From: Myxococcales bacterium
Lineage (GTDB): Bacteria > Myxococcota_A > UBA796 > SXON01
NCBI GenBank assembly: GCA_009692605.1
Contig: SHYV01000003.1
Span: 1-43,962, forward strand
DNA length: 43,962 bases
Direction: 5' to 3'
Shown: positions 8,396 through 16,125 of the stretch, piece after piece
How positions within the stretch are numbered: the stretch's first letter is position 1
Layout of the letters: every line of letters starts with the position of its first letter
The notes under the pieces: generated by a model
Told to the model about the DNA's origin: nothing
The model's input: the letters and a program-made list of their open reading frames with translations, nothing else
Databases searched by the model: none
Made by a program: the position numbers and the translations under genes

Positions 8396-8518
8396 ATGTC
8401 GTCCCGGATGAACGATCGGGTTCGTGGCGCCCAACAACGACGCCGTAGCGTCGAGACCAACGCGTTTGCGACCCCGACCCGAGCGTACGCGTGGCCATTC
8501 ATAGGGCTCGGAGGGTGA
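8396..8518 (+). CDS. possible small protein (40 aa)
   Basis: This is a short open frame with an ATG 4 nt after a GGAG (8389-8392) that overlaps the stop of the tadZ-like gene. It encodes a basic 40-aa peptide (start MSSRMNDRVRG, Arg-rich centre QQRRRRS-like, end FIGLGG). Its TGA stop overlaps a GTG at 8515 that is in frame with the next gene, a layout typical of translational coupling. No family is recognised. It may be a real small protein or merely a translated leader. Confidence 0.3.
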   Translation: MSSRMNDRVRGAQQRRRSVETNAFATPTRAYAWPFIGLGG

Positions 8519-9621
8519 GCACGCGCCAGCCTGACCCCGCGCAGGCTGATTCGCTCGACGCTTCAGCGCTGGTCGCGCGCGGGCTGCGCTACGCCATCCT
8601 TGGCGGGCTGGTGACCGTGTTGGCTGCAGCAGCGCTGATGCACACCGACCTACAGGGCGCCGCGGACGTGTATGCCCGCGCGCGTCCCGGCTGGATCGTC
8701 GGCGCGCTCGCCCTGACTACGCTGGGGCTGGTTTTCCTCGCGGCTCGCTGGCGCGCGCTGATGCCGTGCGACACGCCTGTCGCCCTGCTGCCGTTGACCG
8801 CGATCCTCGTCTCCGGCACCTTGATGCACTACGCGGTGCCCGGCCCGGTCGGCGAGCTGGTGGCGGCAGGAATGGCGGCGAAGCGTTGGAACGTGAGCAT
8901 CGAGCAGGCGTTCGCCGCGGGGGTGCACGCGCGCTTTGTGGGCCTGGCGCTTGCGGGGCTGGTGGCCGTCCTGCTGTTCTTGACGACCGACATGCCGATC
9001 CCCGAAGCGTACAGGGACGTCCTTGGGATCGCCTCGGGCGTCATCGCGGTCGGCGCCGTCGGGTTGTTCGCGCTGTCGGCACAGCCGGCGCTGTTGCGGC
9101 GCACCGGCGGCTGGGTGCTCTCGTGGCCGGTCTGGCCGCAGCGCGTGGCGAGCCCGTTGAGGCACCGGCTCGGCAACCTGGCCGACGCGCTGGCCGCTGT
9201 CGGGAGGCTCGGACCGCGGCGCTACTTCGAGGCCGCGCTTTGGGCGCTGGGTGGCCACGCGTGCGTCGCTGGCGGCATCGGCTTGGCCGCGATCGGCCTC
9301 GGAGCCAACCCCAGCCCCGCCGGTCTGGTGTTCACCTACGCGATGACAACGGCCGGCGCCGTCGCGCTGTTCGGGATCCCGGGGGCGCAGGTGGGCTGGG
9401 ACGCCATGTTCTCTGCCCTCTTGGTCGCGACCACCGGGATGTCGCTGCAGAGCGCGCTGGGCGTGCTGGTGGTGGTGCGAACCCAGCAGGTCTTCGTGGT
9501 CCTCGTGGGGGCGATCACGCTGGTGGTGAGCCAACGCGCGCCCGCCCGCCCCCCCGCAGCGCCCGACGCAGCGAACCCCGGCCCGGAATCCGACCGGACG
9601 GCCGACCCCGGACCGTCGTGA
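8491..9621 (+). CDS. lysylphosphatidylglycerol-synthase-TM/AglD-like membrane protein
   Basis: This 376-aa integral membrane protein has about eight hydrophobic segments between residues 30 and 350. It resembles the lysylphosphatidylglycerol synthase transmembrane region / UPF0104 family. A conserved-looking GTLMHYAVPGPVGELVAAGMAAKRWNV block matches the family's usual P-G-P-x-G-E region. Relatives are thought to move or modify lipid-linked substrates, some next to glycosyltransferases. The C-terminus is a Pro/Ala/Asp-rich cytoplasmic tail. Two GTG starts are possible: 8491, and 8515, which overlaps the stop of the small upstream frame; neither has a well-spaced ribosome binding site. Its stop overlaps a GTG in the frame of the next gene. 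Confidence 0.7.
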   Translation: MAIHRARRVSTRQPDPAQADSLDASALVARGLRYAILGGLVTVLAAAALMHTDLQGAADVYARARPGWIVGALALTTLGLVFLAARWRALMPCDTPVALLPLTAILVSGTLMHYAVPGPVGELVAAGMAAKRWNVSIEQAFAAGVHARFVGLALAGLVAVLLFLTTDMPIPEAYRDVLGIASGVIAVGAVGLFALSAQPALLRRTGGWVLSWPVWPQRVASPLRHRLGNLADALAAVGRLGPRRYFEAALWALGGHACVAGGIGLAAIGLGANPSPAGLVFTYAMTTAGAVALFGIPGAQVGWDAMFSALLVATTGMSLQSALGVLVVVRTQQVFVVLVGAITLVVSQRAPARPPAAPDAANPGPESDRTADPGPS

Positions 9622-9635
9622 GGGGGCGGGCAGTC

Positions 9636-10139
9636 GTGACGGACCGGGCGGCCGAGCCGCACCACGACCGGGGCGACGACGACGTCTTGCGGGCGGTCGC
9701 CTGGGTCGGGCCGGAGCTTCGACCCATGGGCGTGCCGTCGATCGCCCTCTCCGATCCCGGCCGTGGCGCGTTGCTGCGGGACGCGATGGCCATCCGTCGT
9801 GCGGGCGTGGAGATCGCTCTGATCCAGGCGCAATCGGCGCGGCTCGGCGATCTGGCCGCGGCGTGCACCCTCGGCGGGGTGGCCGGGGTGGTGGGGTTCC
9901 TGGACGGCGAGCCACCAGCAAGGCTGAACCCAAGCGCAGGGCGGGGCCCGCCCGGTGTGCACGAGCCGCGCTGGTGGCATCGGCGCATCCACCGGTTCGC
10001 CTGCGCCGATGCAGAGAGCGCAAGAGAGTGGGGGCGGGCCGGCATCGCGCTCGGCCGGATCGTAGTCATCCCGCCCGGGCCGAGCGAGCGCGAAGCCCTC
10101 GAGGCCATCGTGCGCGAGGTGCGGAGCATGGCCCGATAG
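9636..10139 (+). CDS. hypothetical protein, distantly glycosyltransferase-like
   Basis: This is a 167-aa protein if it starts at GTG 9636, which follows a G-rich AGGGGGCGG stretch; an earlier GTG at 9618 overlaps the stop of the previous gene (GTGA). The segment FACADAESAREWGRAGIALGRIVVIPPGPSE resembles the donor-side region of GT-B glycosyltransferases (a hinge helix followed by R-I-x-V-I-P-x-G). The protein is much too short for a full enzyme and has no visible nucleotide-sugar site. It could be a decayed or single-domain relative. Its partner is probably the preceding flippase-like membrane protein. The function is not known. Confidence 0.6.
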   Translation: MTDRAAEPHHDRGDDDVLRAVAWVGPELRPMGVPSIALSDPGRGALLRDAMAIRRAGVEIALIQAQSARLGDLAAACTLGGVAGVVGFLDGEPPARLNPSAGRGPPGVHEPRWWHRRIHRFACADAESAREWGRAGIALGRIVVIPPGPSEREALEAIVREVRSMAR

Positions 10140-10165
10140 CCGGCGGACGGCGCGCGCGATCTGGT

Positions 10166-11194
10166 TCAGGCGCTCCGGCCAAGCACCCCTGTCAGGCAAC
10201 CGATCCCGCCAGCGGCGCACAGGTACTGCGACACCGCGCGTTCGATCACCTCGACCCCTTCTGCCTCCAGCACCCCGCGCGTGCGCGGATTTCCAGCGGG
10301 CATGAGCACCACCCGCGGCGCCATCGTGACGAAGTTGTGCGACCGACCAGCGGCCAGCTCGCTCACCAACATGGGGTCGGCCGAGAGGTCGAGCAGCTTC
10401 ACACCCAGCCCGTCGAGGCACCGCCGCAGCCGCGGCGTCGGATGGCGCAGCGCGGCCAGGTCGGTGTCGATGAAGTTCACCATGCCGAGCAGGTGCTGCA
10501 CGCCCGGGGACATCGGCAGCGCGGCGCAGCGGACGCCCTGATCGGCGAGCACACGGCGTACAAGGCGGTAGCCCGCTTCGTTGGTGCGCCGGCCGACGCC
10601 CACCAGCACGAGGTCAGGGCGGACCCACAGCGCATCCGGCCCCTCGAAGGTCGCCGTTCCGGTCGGGGTGGCGAGGATCGGGATCCCCAGCCCGGCCAGA
10701 ACCGCCGCGGCACATCGCTCTTCGCCCGCGCGCTGCCCGGACGCCATCCGGGCGAGCACCGCTCCTTGGGGGGTCATGAAGGCGAGGTCACGCGCGAACA
10801 CGAGGTTCGGCGGGGCGCCGGCCTGACCGTCCGGGCGGGTGCCTAGGCGAGGAAGAAGCCAATGGACGGCGACCCCTCTGGATGCGTAGGCGTCGGCGAC
10901 CCCGGCTGCCTCGTCCCGCATCTTCCCAAGGTCGGGCCGGGAGTACATGAGCTGCGCCGCGGGCGACTCTGCGTAAGCCAGCTCGTCCCCCGGCCCGGTC
11001 AGCAGCACCGCGGTCAACCGAGCGACCTCACTGCTGAGCCCATAGTCGCCCCAAACCGTGCCCATCTCTTGGGCGTGCGACAGGCCGCGCGGGCGCCAGC
11101 CCTCGCCCATCAGCGTGGAGGGCGCAGGGTCGGCCGGCGCGGGCGCGGGCCTCGCCCGACGCAGGTCAGTCCCAGGTGTTCGGATCGGGGTCAT
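10166..11194 (-). CDS. amidinotransferase/DDAH-fold protein
   Basis: This 342-aa protein belongs to the guanidino-group modifying superfamily (amidinotransferases, dimethylarginine dimethylaminohydrolase, arginine deiminase). Expected active-site elements are FARD (Asp136), EGPD (Glu184-Asp187), His234 in GVQHLLGM and the nucleophile Cys333 in AAGGIGCLTGVL. The chemistry would be transfer or hydrolysis of an amidino group; the substrate is unknown. The ATG at 11194 is preceded by GGAGGAG with 7-nt spacing, so it is preferred over a TTG two codons earlier. The start lies 29 nt inside the upstream sulfotransferase gene. It is the last gene of the surface-modification cluster, suggesting that a guanidino- or amine-bearing group is part of that chemistry. 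Confidence 0.8.
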   Translation of the reverse strand: MTPIRTPGTDLRRARPAPAPADPAPSTLMGEGWRPRGLSHAQEMGTVWGDYGLSSEVARLTAVLLTGPGDELAYAESPAAQLMYSRPDLGKMRDEAAGVADAYASRGVAVHWLLPRLGTRPDGQAGAPPNLVFARDLAFMTPQGAVLARMASGQRAGEERCAAAVLAGLGIPILATPTGTATFEGPDALWVRPDLVLVGVGRRTNEAGYRLVRRVLADQGVRCAALPMSPGVQHLLGMVNFIDTDLAALRHPTPRLRRCLDGLGVKLLDLSADPMLVSELAAGRSHNFVTMAPRVVLMPAGNPRTRGVLEAEGVEVIERAVSQYLCAAGGIGCLTGVLGRSA

Positions 11195-12503
11195 ACCCAA
11201 GCTCCTCCATCAGATGTCGGTGGACCGGATCCGCGAGCAGCGGGGCCAGCAGCTCGATCCGCGCGAACCAGCGCCGGGCGCGCGGCTGCTCTGTGGCCAT
11301 CACCAGCGGCAGACCAGAGACGAGGACCGGGCCGAGATCCGCGGCGATCGGCGCCCCCAACCACTCGCCAAGCTGGGCCAGCGCCCGCTGCTGCCGGGCG
11401 GGCGTTCCGACGATGTCCTCGAACCGGAGGCGCAGGCTCTGCCCGTCGCGCACCTGCGCCATCAGCGCCGCGTGCGCCGACCGCCACTGAAACGCGCACA
11501 CATGCTCGAGGGGAGCGTCGGTGTAGGCCTGCCAGCCCGGCGGGCGGTCGAACTTCCACCACCGATCACCGGCCGGCGCCACATCCGAATACCCAGCGAT
11601 CGCGAGTCGGCGGGCGAGGTGTGAATGGAAGCCCGGGTATCGCCAGCCGTCGTAGAGCCCGTTCACGCTCCCCGCGATGCTGCGCACCAGATGGAGGACC
11701 CGCAGCCTCGCCGCAGGAAAGAGCCGGCGCAGCCACCCGACCCGGTAGGCGTTGCTGGGCGTCTTCAATACCACCGGCAGCGACCCCAGATCCGCCTCGG
11801 TCGCCAGGCGCCACGGACAAGCCAACACGAACGGCGGCTCTTCCACGAGCGGACCGGGCACGAATGGGTCGGGCCAGGGACCGGGGCAGTGGGCAGAGAT
11901 GAGCCCGCGCTCGATGTCGTAAGCCGCCGGGTGGACCTCCGGCCATCGCAAACGCAGCGCGCCGAGCAGCCGGGCGTGGAATGCCTGCGCATCGACGAAC
12001 ACCCCCTCCGGCCAGCCCTCCTCGGCGCGCAGCACAGCGAGCACCGCCCGAACGGAGCGCGCCACGGTGCCGGCGTCGAAGCTCAACATCGGCCACTGAA
12101 TGGTGAGGCGAGCCGCGATCTCACAGGAAAACCGCCACTCCTCGGCCTCACCCGACAACCTGCGGGTCGGCCGGCCGCAGTCCCAGCCGAGATCGACCCC
12201 GAGCCCCGGCGGGACCGCCGTGGTGTCGCAGATGGCGTCCGAGTCGTCGGACTCGAGCCCGTTGAGCCGCAGAAAGGGGTTGGTCTCGCCCCGGAAATGG
12301 AGCAAGTGCGGGCTGCGCCGCAGCAGCTCGGCGAAGATTGAGCTGCCCCCGCGCGAGCTCGACCCGACGATCACCACGTCTCGCGCCAGCTTGGCGACGT
12401 CCGGCGGCGTCGGTGCCCCGGACAGCGCGTGCAACCCGGCGAGTCGCGCCTGGACCTCAGCGGCGAGCCCGGCGGTCCCAGATTGCATTGCGTCAGGGCC
12501 CAT
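11166..12503 (-). CDS. sulfotransferase family protein (first of two)
   Basis: This 445-aa protein has the PAPS-binding elements of sulfotransferases. A 5'-phosphosulfate loop VIVGSSSRGGSSIF lies at about 44-57 and a 3'-phosphate motif LHLVRSIAGSVNGLYDGW at 270-287 (Arg274, Ser279). Family members move a sulfo group from PAPS to a hydroxyl or amine of a carbohydrate, lipid or peptide; the acceptor here is unknown. The insert between the two motifs is long (about 210 residues), unlike the usual 80-100. No signal peptide is present, so it acts in the cytoplasm. The ATG overlaps the end of the second sulfotransferase gene by 11 nt and its 3' end overlaps the amidinotransferase start. Confidence 0.8.
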   Translation of the reverse strand: MGPDAMQSGTAGLAAEVQARLAGLHALSGAPTPPDVAKLARDVVIVGSSSRGGSSIFAELLRRSPHLLHFRGETNPFLRLNGLESDDSDAICDTTAVPPGLGVDLGWDCGRPTRRLSGEAEEWRFSCEIAARLTIQWPMLSFDAGTVARSVRAVLAVLRAEEGWPEGVFVDAQAFHARLLGALRLRWPEVHPAAYDIERGLISAHCPGPWPDPFVPGPLVEEPPFVLACPWRLATEADLGSLPVVLKTPSNAYRVGWLRRLFPAARLRVLHLVRSIAGSVNGLYDGWRYPGFHSHLARRLAIAGYSDVAPAGDRWWKFDRPPGWQAYTDAPLEHVCAFQWRSAHAALMAQVRDGQSLRLRFEDIVGTPARQQRALAQLGEWLGAPIAADLGPVLVSGLPLVMATEQPRARRWFARIELLAPLLADPVHRHLMEELGYDPDPNTWD

Positions 12504-13566
12504 TCAGCACCAGCAGCAGCTTCACGCGCTGCACCACCCAGTAGCGCCGCCACCGCAGCCCGACGTTCTTGTCTTTCCGCAGCGATCGCCACTCCACCGT
12601 CAGCCACGACGCCCAGTCCGACAGCGTCCAGCGCGCCCGCTGCAGGGCCGACGGACCGGTCGCACGCTGCTCCGCGGAGCGCGCCGGCACGTACCCCAGC
12701 GCCTCCATCGTCTCCCCGGCCGCGGACTCGACGGCGAGCACCTCTTCGTCGGTCAGGTCTTTCCTCCACCGATCCAGCGCGTCCCCCCGGATCGGCGCCG
12801 CGGTGTGCTTCCAGGACTCGGAGAGCCCGGACGAACGCTGTGCCTCCTTTCCCTTGAAAAACTCCAGCATCGGTGGGTGAAACGCCTCGCCTACATACTC
12901 GCAGATGCGGCGCACCTGAGCCTCCGCCGCGCCCGGCGCCACAAGGTCTTCGTAGCGGATCCGCAGCAGCGGCACGCCGCGCGCCTCCAACGCGAGCCCC
13001 TGATCCTGCTGGCGTGTCCAGAGCTCTGCCGTCATCCGCGGATGAAACGCCGAGAACACCGACTCGCGCGACGAGGCCGCTACATCACGAGGATCGCGGT
13101 ACAGCCAAAGCAGGCGCGCGTTTGGCCACTCGGCGAGGATGCGCTCGGCATGCTCGATCATGAAGGTGCTCTTGCAGCCCCATCGGCCACCGTCGGGGCC
13201 GAGGTCGTGATCGCGGACCGCCTCGTGCAACGCCGCGTACACCGAGAACAGATCCAGCTTTCCGGTGCCCGGCTCGGGCCGGGCGCGCCGAACCAGCTCG
13301 GCCGCGTCCGGCACCCACGGCCAGGGATGAATGTGAGCGCGCACCAGCACCAGCACGTCGTCGACCAGCCGGCGAAACCGGCCAGCGGTGCCCAGATCGC
13401 CGTACCCTGGCACGATGGGCGCGAAGTAGCGCATCACATGCGGCGGGTGCGGGATCACTATCCGCGGGTGGCTGTCGAGGAGCAGCCGCAGCAGATTGGA
13501 GCCCGACCGCTCGGTGCCAAGGATGAACAGGGGCGGGGGCGACGCTCCGGGCGACGGATCGGGCAT
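12493..13566 (-). CDS. sulfotransferase family protein (second of two)
   Basis: This 357-aa protein is counted from the ATG at 13566. The PAPS 5' loop LFILGTERSGSNLLRLLL (13-30) and the 3' motif LLWLYRDPRDVAASSRESV (152-170) are near-perfect for the Sulfotransfer_3-type family. The C-terminal part is basic and aromatic-rich and might touch the membrane. An upstream GTG at 13608 in the same frame overlaps the stop of the preceding gene (GTGA) and is a credible alternative that would add 14 residues. It is cytoplasmic and probably acts with the neighbouring sulfotransferase on one product, or on two positions of it. The two paralogues are very divergent, so they are not a recent duplication. 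Confidence 0.85.
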   Translation of the reverse strand: MPDPSPGASPPPLFILGTERSGSNLLRLLLDSHPRIVIPHPPHVMRYFAPIVPGYGDLGTAGRFRRLVDDVLVLVRAHIHPWPWVPDAAELVRRARPEPGTGKLDLFSVYAALHEAVRDHDLGPDGGRWGCKSTFMIEHAERILAEWPNARLLWLYRDPRDVAASSRESVFSAFHPRMTAELWTRQQDQGLALEARGVPLLRIRYEDLVAPGAAEAQVRRICEYVGEAFHPPMLEFFKGKEAQRSSGLSESWKHTAAPIRGDALDRWRKDLTDEEVLAVESAAGETMEALGYVPARSAEQRATGPSALQRARWTLSDWASWLTVEWRSLRKDKNVGLRWRRYWVVQRVKLLLVLNGP

Positions 13567-13604
13567 GGTGTCAGCGAGGTATCGCGCAGACGAAGGGCCC
13601 GGAG

Positions 13605-14531
13605 TCACGGAACCGTGCGGGCGAGGCGGAAGCCGGCGGCGGTCCACGCGAACTCCGGGGGCAGCCCAGACCGGTAGTATACGCTCGGCACGGGCTCTTC
13701 CGACTCGTAGTATCCACCCCGATGGACACGCTTTGAGCCCGACCCCGATCCCGGCGGATCCACCTGCGGGGCCGCGTCGCCGTACCCGCCGTAGGCCGAA
13801 TCATACCAGTCATTGGCCCACTCCTGCACGTTGCCGCTCATGTCGCACAGTCCCCATGCGTTCGAGTCCAACTCACACACCTGGCGCGGGGTGTCACCTG
13901 AGTTCTCATGGGTCCACGCCACGTCCCCCATGATGTCCGATCCAGCGTAGGTCCAATCCTCCCCGGCCCGCGCCGCGTACTCCCACTCAGCCTCGGTCGG
14001 CAGTCGGTAGCCCGGGCAGGAATACGGGTCCGGGATGTACGCAGCGGCCAAGTCGGTGCCGTCGCTGAGGTAGCAGGGGGTCAGGTGTTCCTGGGTGGAC
14101 AGCGCATTGCAGTAGATCGCCGCTTCGTACCAGGTGATGCCCTCCAACGGACAATCTCCGTACTCACACATGGAGTAGGGAATGATGGCCCCGGACCGCT
14201 CCCACTCGGTCCGCGTCAGCTCAGTCCGGCCGATCCAGAAGTCGCGGGTCAGGGTGACGTCGTGGGTCAGGTAGGTGGAACCCTTCCCCATCACGAACGT
14301 GCCCGACGCGATCGCGATCATCTCGCCGCCGTACGCCGTCGTGTAGTCCACGCACACCGACGAGGCCCCGTCCGGGCGGGCGTCATCGCAGTCCCTCCAG
14401 TTGTCCGCGTAGCCAGCCGGACCGTCGCACACCAGGTCTGGCAACGCATCCGTCGGGGTGCCCGACCCGTCCCCGTCCCCATCGGGGTACCACACCATCT
14501 GGCCGGTCGCCGACGGGTCGGCGTCGTCGAT
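13605..14531 (-). CDS. FGE/SUMF1-fold domain, 3' part of a frameshifted lipoprotein gene
   Basis: This is the C-terminal ~308 residues of a protein whose N-terminal half lies in another frame (14532-15186). After two more MopE-like segments (WYPDGDGDGSG, NWRDCDDARPDG) it carries a full FGE-sulfatase-fold domain: EMIAIASGTFVMG, YRLPTEAEWEYAARAG, GLCDMSGNVQEWANDWYD, RVHRGGYY and AAGFRLAR. Enzymes of this family oxidise a Cys to formylglycine, but the Cys pair that sits between the RGG and GFR motifs in true enzymes is missing (the stretch reads PSVYYRSG). It is therefore more likely a binding or structural domain. No good start exists in this frame, so the reading depends on repairing the shift near 14533-14535 or on ribosomal slippage. 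Confidence 0.75.
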   Translation of the reverse strand: MDDADPSATGQMVWYPDGDGDGSGTPTDALPDLVCDGPAGYADNWRDCDDARPDGASSVCVDYTTAYGGEMIAIASGTFVMGKGSTYLTHDVTLTRDFWIGRTELTRTEWERSGAIIPYSMCEYGDCPLEGITWYEAAIYCNALSTQEHLTPCYLSDGTDLAAAYIPDPYSCPGYRLPTEAEWEYAARAGEDWTYAGSDIMGDVAWTHENSGDTPRQVCELDSNAWGLCDMSGNVQEWANDWYDSAYGGYGDAAPQVDPPGSGSGSKRVHRGGYYESEEPVPSVYYRSGLPPEFAWTAAGFRLARTVP

Positions 14532-15186
14532 GCCCGTCGCAGTCCTCGTCCGCCATCGCAGCATCGCAGACCTCCTGGCCGGTGGGGGACACGTCGGCGC
14601 GGGTGTCGTCGCAGTCGGCGCTGTCGCCGATCGACCCGGCGGGAGGCTCGCAGGAGACGGCCGGGCTGTGCATGTCGCCATAGCCGTCGCCGTCGCTGTC
14701 GGGGTACCACAGGGTGTCGGGGTTAATCTCCGCGTCCGTGTCGTCGCAGTCCTGGTCGTCCGCCAGGAACCCCTCGGGCTGCTCGCAGACCGCCACGCCG
14801 AGGGCAGAGCCGTACCCGTCCCCATCGCCGTCCGGGTACCACGAAGGGGGCTCCTGCCCTTCGTTTACCTCACCGTCGCAGTTGTCGTCGTAGTAATTGC
14901 AGACCTCCACGGCGCCAGGAAACACAGCGGGGTTCGAGTCGTTGCAGTCGTCGCGGCGCGCCGACCTGCCGTACCCCAGCACGCACGTGTCCGTCTCGGC
15001 AAGCCCGCCGTACCCGTCGCCGTCTGCGTCAACGTAGAACCCACCGGTCGCGCCGATCGCAGGGTCGTCATCGTCGCAGTCATCCGGCCGCGGGCCCCCG
15101 TCACCGTCGAGGTCCATGCGGTCGTCAAGGTCGGTGTCGCGTACGAGCGCACAGCCGCATAGCCCCCAGACGGCGAGCCCGCTCAC
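14383..15186 (-). CDS. lipoprotein with MopE-type metal-binding repeats, 5' part of the frameshifted gene
   Basis: From a GTG at 15186, this frame reads a short lipoprotein signal (VSGLAVWGLCGC, probable lipidated Cys12). It is followed by about five Asp-rich repeats of the type D-x-D-x-D-G-Y-G ... D-C-D-D-x-x-x-x-x-x-P (for example DADGDGYGG, NYYDDNCDGEVNEG, WYPDGDGDGYGS, DQDCDDTDAEINP). Such repeats are found in MopE and in many secreted myxobacterial proteins and probably bind Ca2+ or another metal. After DEDCDG (Gly218) the frame turns into a nonsense Arg-rich tail ending at 14383, while the homologous reading continues at 14531 in the -1 frame. The real product would be about 526 aa, joined to the FGE-fold domain. 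Confidence 0.75.
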   Translation of the reverse strand: MSGLAVWGLCGCALVRDTDLDDRMDLDGDGGPRPDDCDDDDPAIGATGGFYVDADGDGYGGLAETDTCVLGYGRSARRDDCNDSNPAVFPGAVEVCNYYDDNCDGEVNEGQEPPSWYPDGDGDGYGSALGVAVCEQPEGFLADDQDCDDTDAEINPDTLWYPDSDGDGYGDMHSPAVSCEPPAGSIGDSADCDDTRADVSPTGQEVCDAAMADEDCDGHRRRRPVGDRPDGVVPRWGRGRVGHPDGCVARPGVRRSGWLRGQLEGLR

Positions 15187-15309
15187 GGCGCGAAGCGAAA
15201 ATTCAGGGTTAACATACTGAAGTGTAACACGACCCGAGGAGCGATGAGCCTCTTGGCGGTTGCGCGCACGCCGCCGGACGGCGACCTGCGGCCGACAGGC
15301 TCCTCGTCC
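15187..15309 (-). promoter_or_regulatory. AT-rich upstream region with operator-like palindromes
   Basis: This gap lies between the EF-hand gene and the MopE/FGE gene. The stretch 15195-15230 is unusually AT-rich for this genome. It contains GTTAAC (15208-15213) and the palindrome GTGT-A-ACAC (15222-15230). It may carry an internal promoter for the downstream frameshifted lipoprotein gene and the two sulfotransferases. No clear -35/-10 pair was found. Confidence 0.3.
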
Positions 15310-16125
15310 TCACCGAGCCGCCCCCGGGACCGCAACCGGGCTCGCCGGGCGACCCGACGCCTCTCCCCGAAGCACCCCCGGAAACGCCACCCCCACCCGC
15401 GTCGAGGCCAGCTCCAGCCGGCCGAGCAGCGCGCGCGCCTCTGGCGTCACCAGCGAGCCCTTCCAGCCGACGTCCCGTAGCTCCTCCACGCCCGGCACCA
15501 CCGCCGCAGGGTCGACGGAGAGGATCTCATCGCGCAGGACCAGCAGCACGAAATAGCTCTCCGGCGGATTGGCGGTCACCCCCACCGGGCGCAGCACATC
15601 ACCTTCTGGGGGCGCACGTAGCGGACCGGGGGCAGGCTCGGGCCCAAGCAGGATGGACACCTCCTCGCCCGATGCCGCGCTGGGCCCGCCCCCCCGCTGC
15701 GGACCGGCCACCCCCGGAATCAGGCTCGACGGCGGCCCCATCCCCATGGGCATCGGTGGGTCGACCGGCTCCCGAGCCCGCCCCTCCTCGATCGCGCGCG
15801 CTTCGTTCGCCAGCTTGTTCTTCTTGTGTAACTTTTTACGTTTCATCGGGGGTTTTTTTATGTCGGTCACCTCGAAGAAGTGCTTGGGGTCGGCGTCGTC
15901 CACCAGCTCGTCCAGCTCAGAGACGCTCAAGTCCCCGTCGTGGTCCAGATCGACAACGGCATAGTCAGGGGCCGAGAACGCCACCCGACCGTACTCGGCG
16001 GCGGTCACCCGGCCGTCAGCGTCCAGATCCAGCGCGGCGCGGGCCGGGGCGATGGCGCGCTCAGACGTCCAGACTGGGGCCCGGGCGCAGGCAAGCAATA
16101 CCAACATCGGCACAATGCCGCTCAC
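15310..16125 (-). CDS. EF-hand lipoprotein
   Basis: This 271-aa protein has a lipoprotein signal (MSGIVPMLVLLAC, lipidated Cys13). Two canonical EF-hand calcium loops follow: DLDADGRVTAAE (33-44) and DLDHDGDLSVSE (59-70). A Lys-rich segment (KRKKLHKKNK) near 95-105 might touch acidic polymers or phospholipid. The rest is Pro/Gly-rich, with a weakly conserved C-terminal segment (SYFVLLVLRDEILSVDP). It is expected to be membrane-anchored and to sense or bind Ca2+. The GTG start overlaps the stop of the sulfatase-like gene (GTGA), so the two are translated together. Calcium binding here and in the MopE-repeat neighbour suggests a Ca2+-dependent surface complex. Confidence 0.8.
   Translation of the reverse strand: MSGIVPMLVLLACARAPVWTSERAIAPARAALDLDADGRVTAAEYGRVAFSAPDYAVVDLDHDGDLSVSELDELVDDADPKHFFEVTDIKKPPMKRKKLHKKNKLANEARAIEEGRAREPVDPPMPMGMGPPSSLIPGVAGPQRGGGPSAASGEEVSILLGPEPAPGPLRAPPEGDVLRPVGVTANPPESYFVLLVLRDEILSVDPAAVVPGVEELRDVGWKGSLVTPEARALLGRLELASTRVGVAFPGVLRGEASGRPASPVAVPGAAR

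Noticed and set aside
8650..10023. 457-codon minus-strand frame opposite the flippase-like gene
   Set aside because: Arg/Pro-rich nonsense; the plus-strand frame has regular membrane segments.
12100..13677. 525-codon plus-strand frame opposite the two sulfotransferase genes
   Set aside because: It has biased composition and no motifs; both PAPS motifs are on the minus strand.
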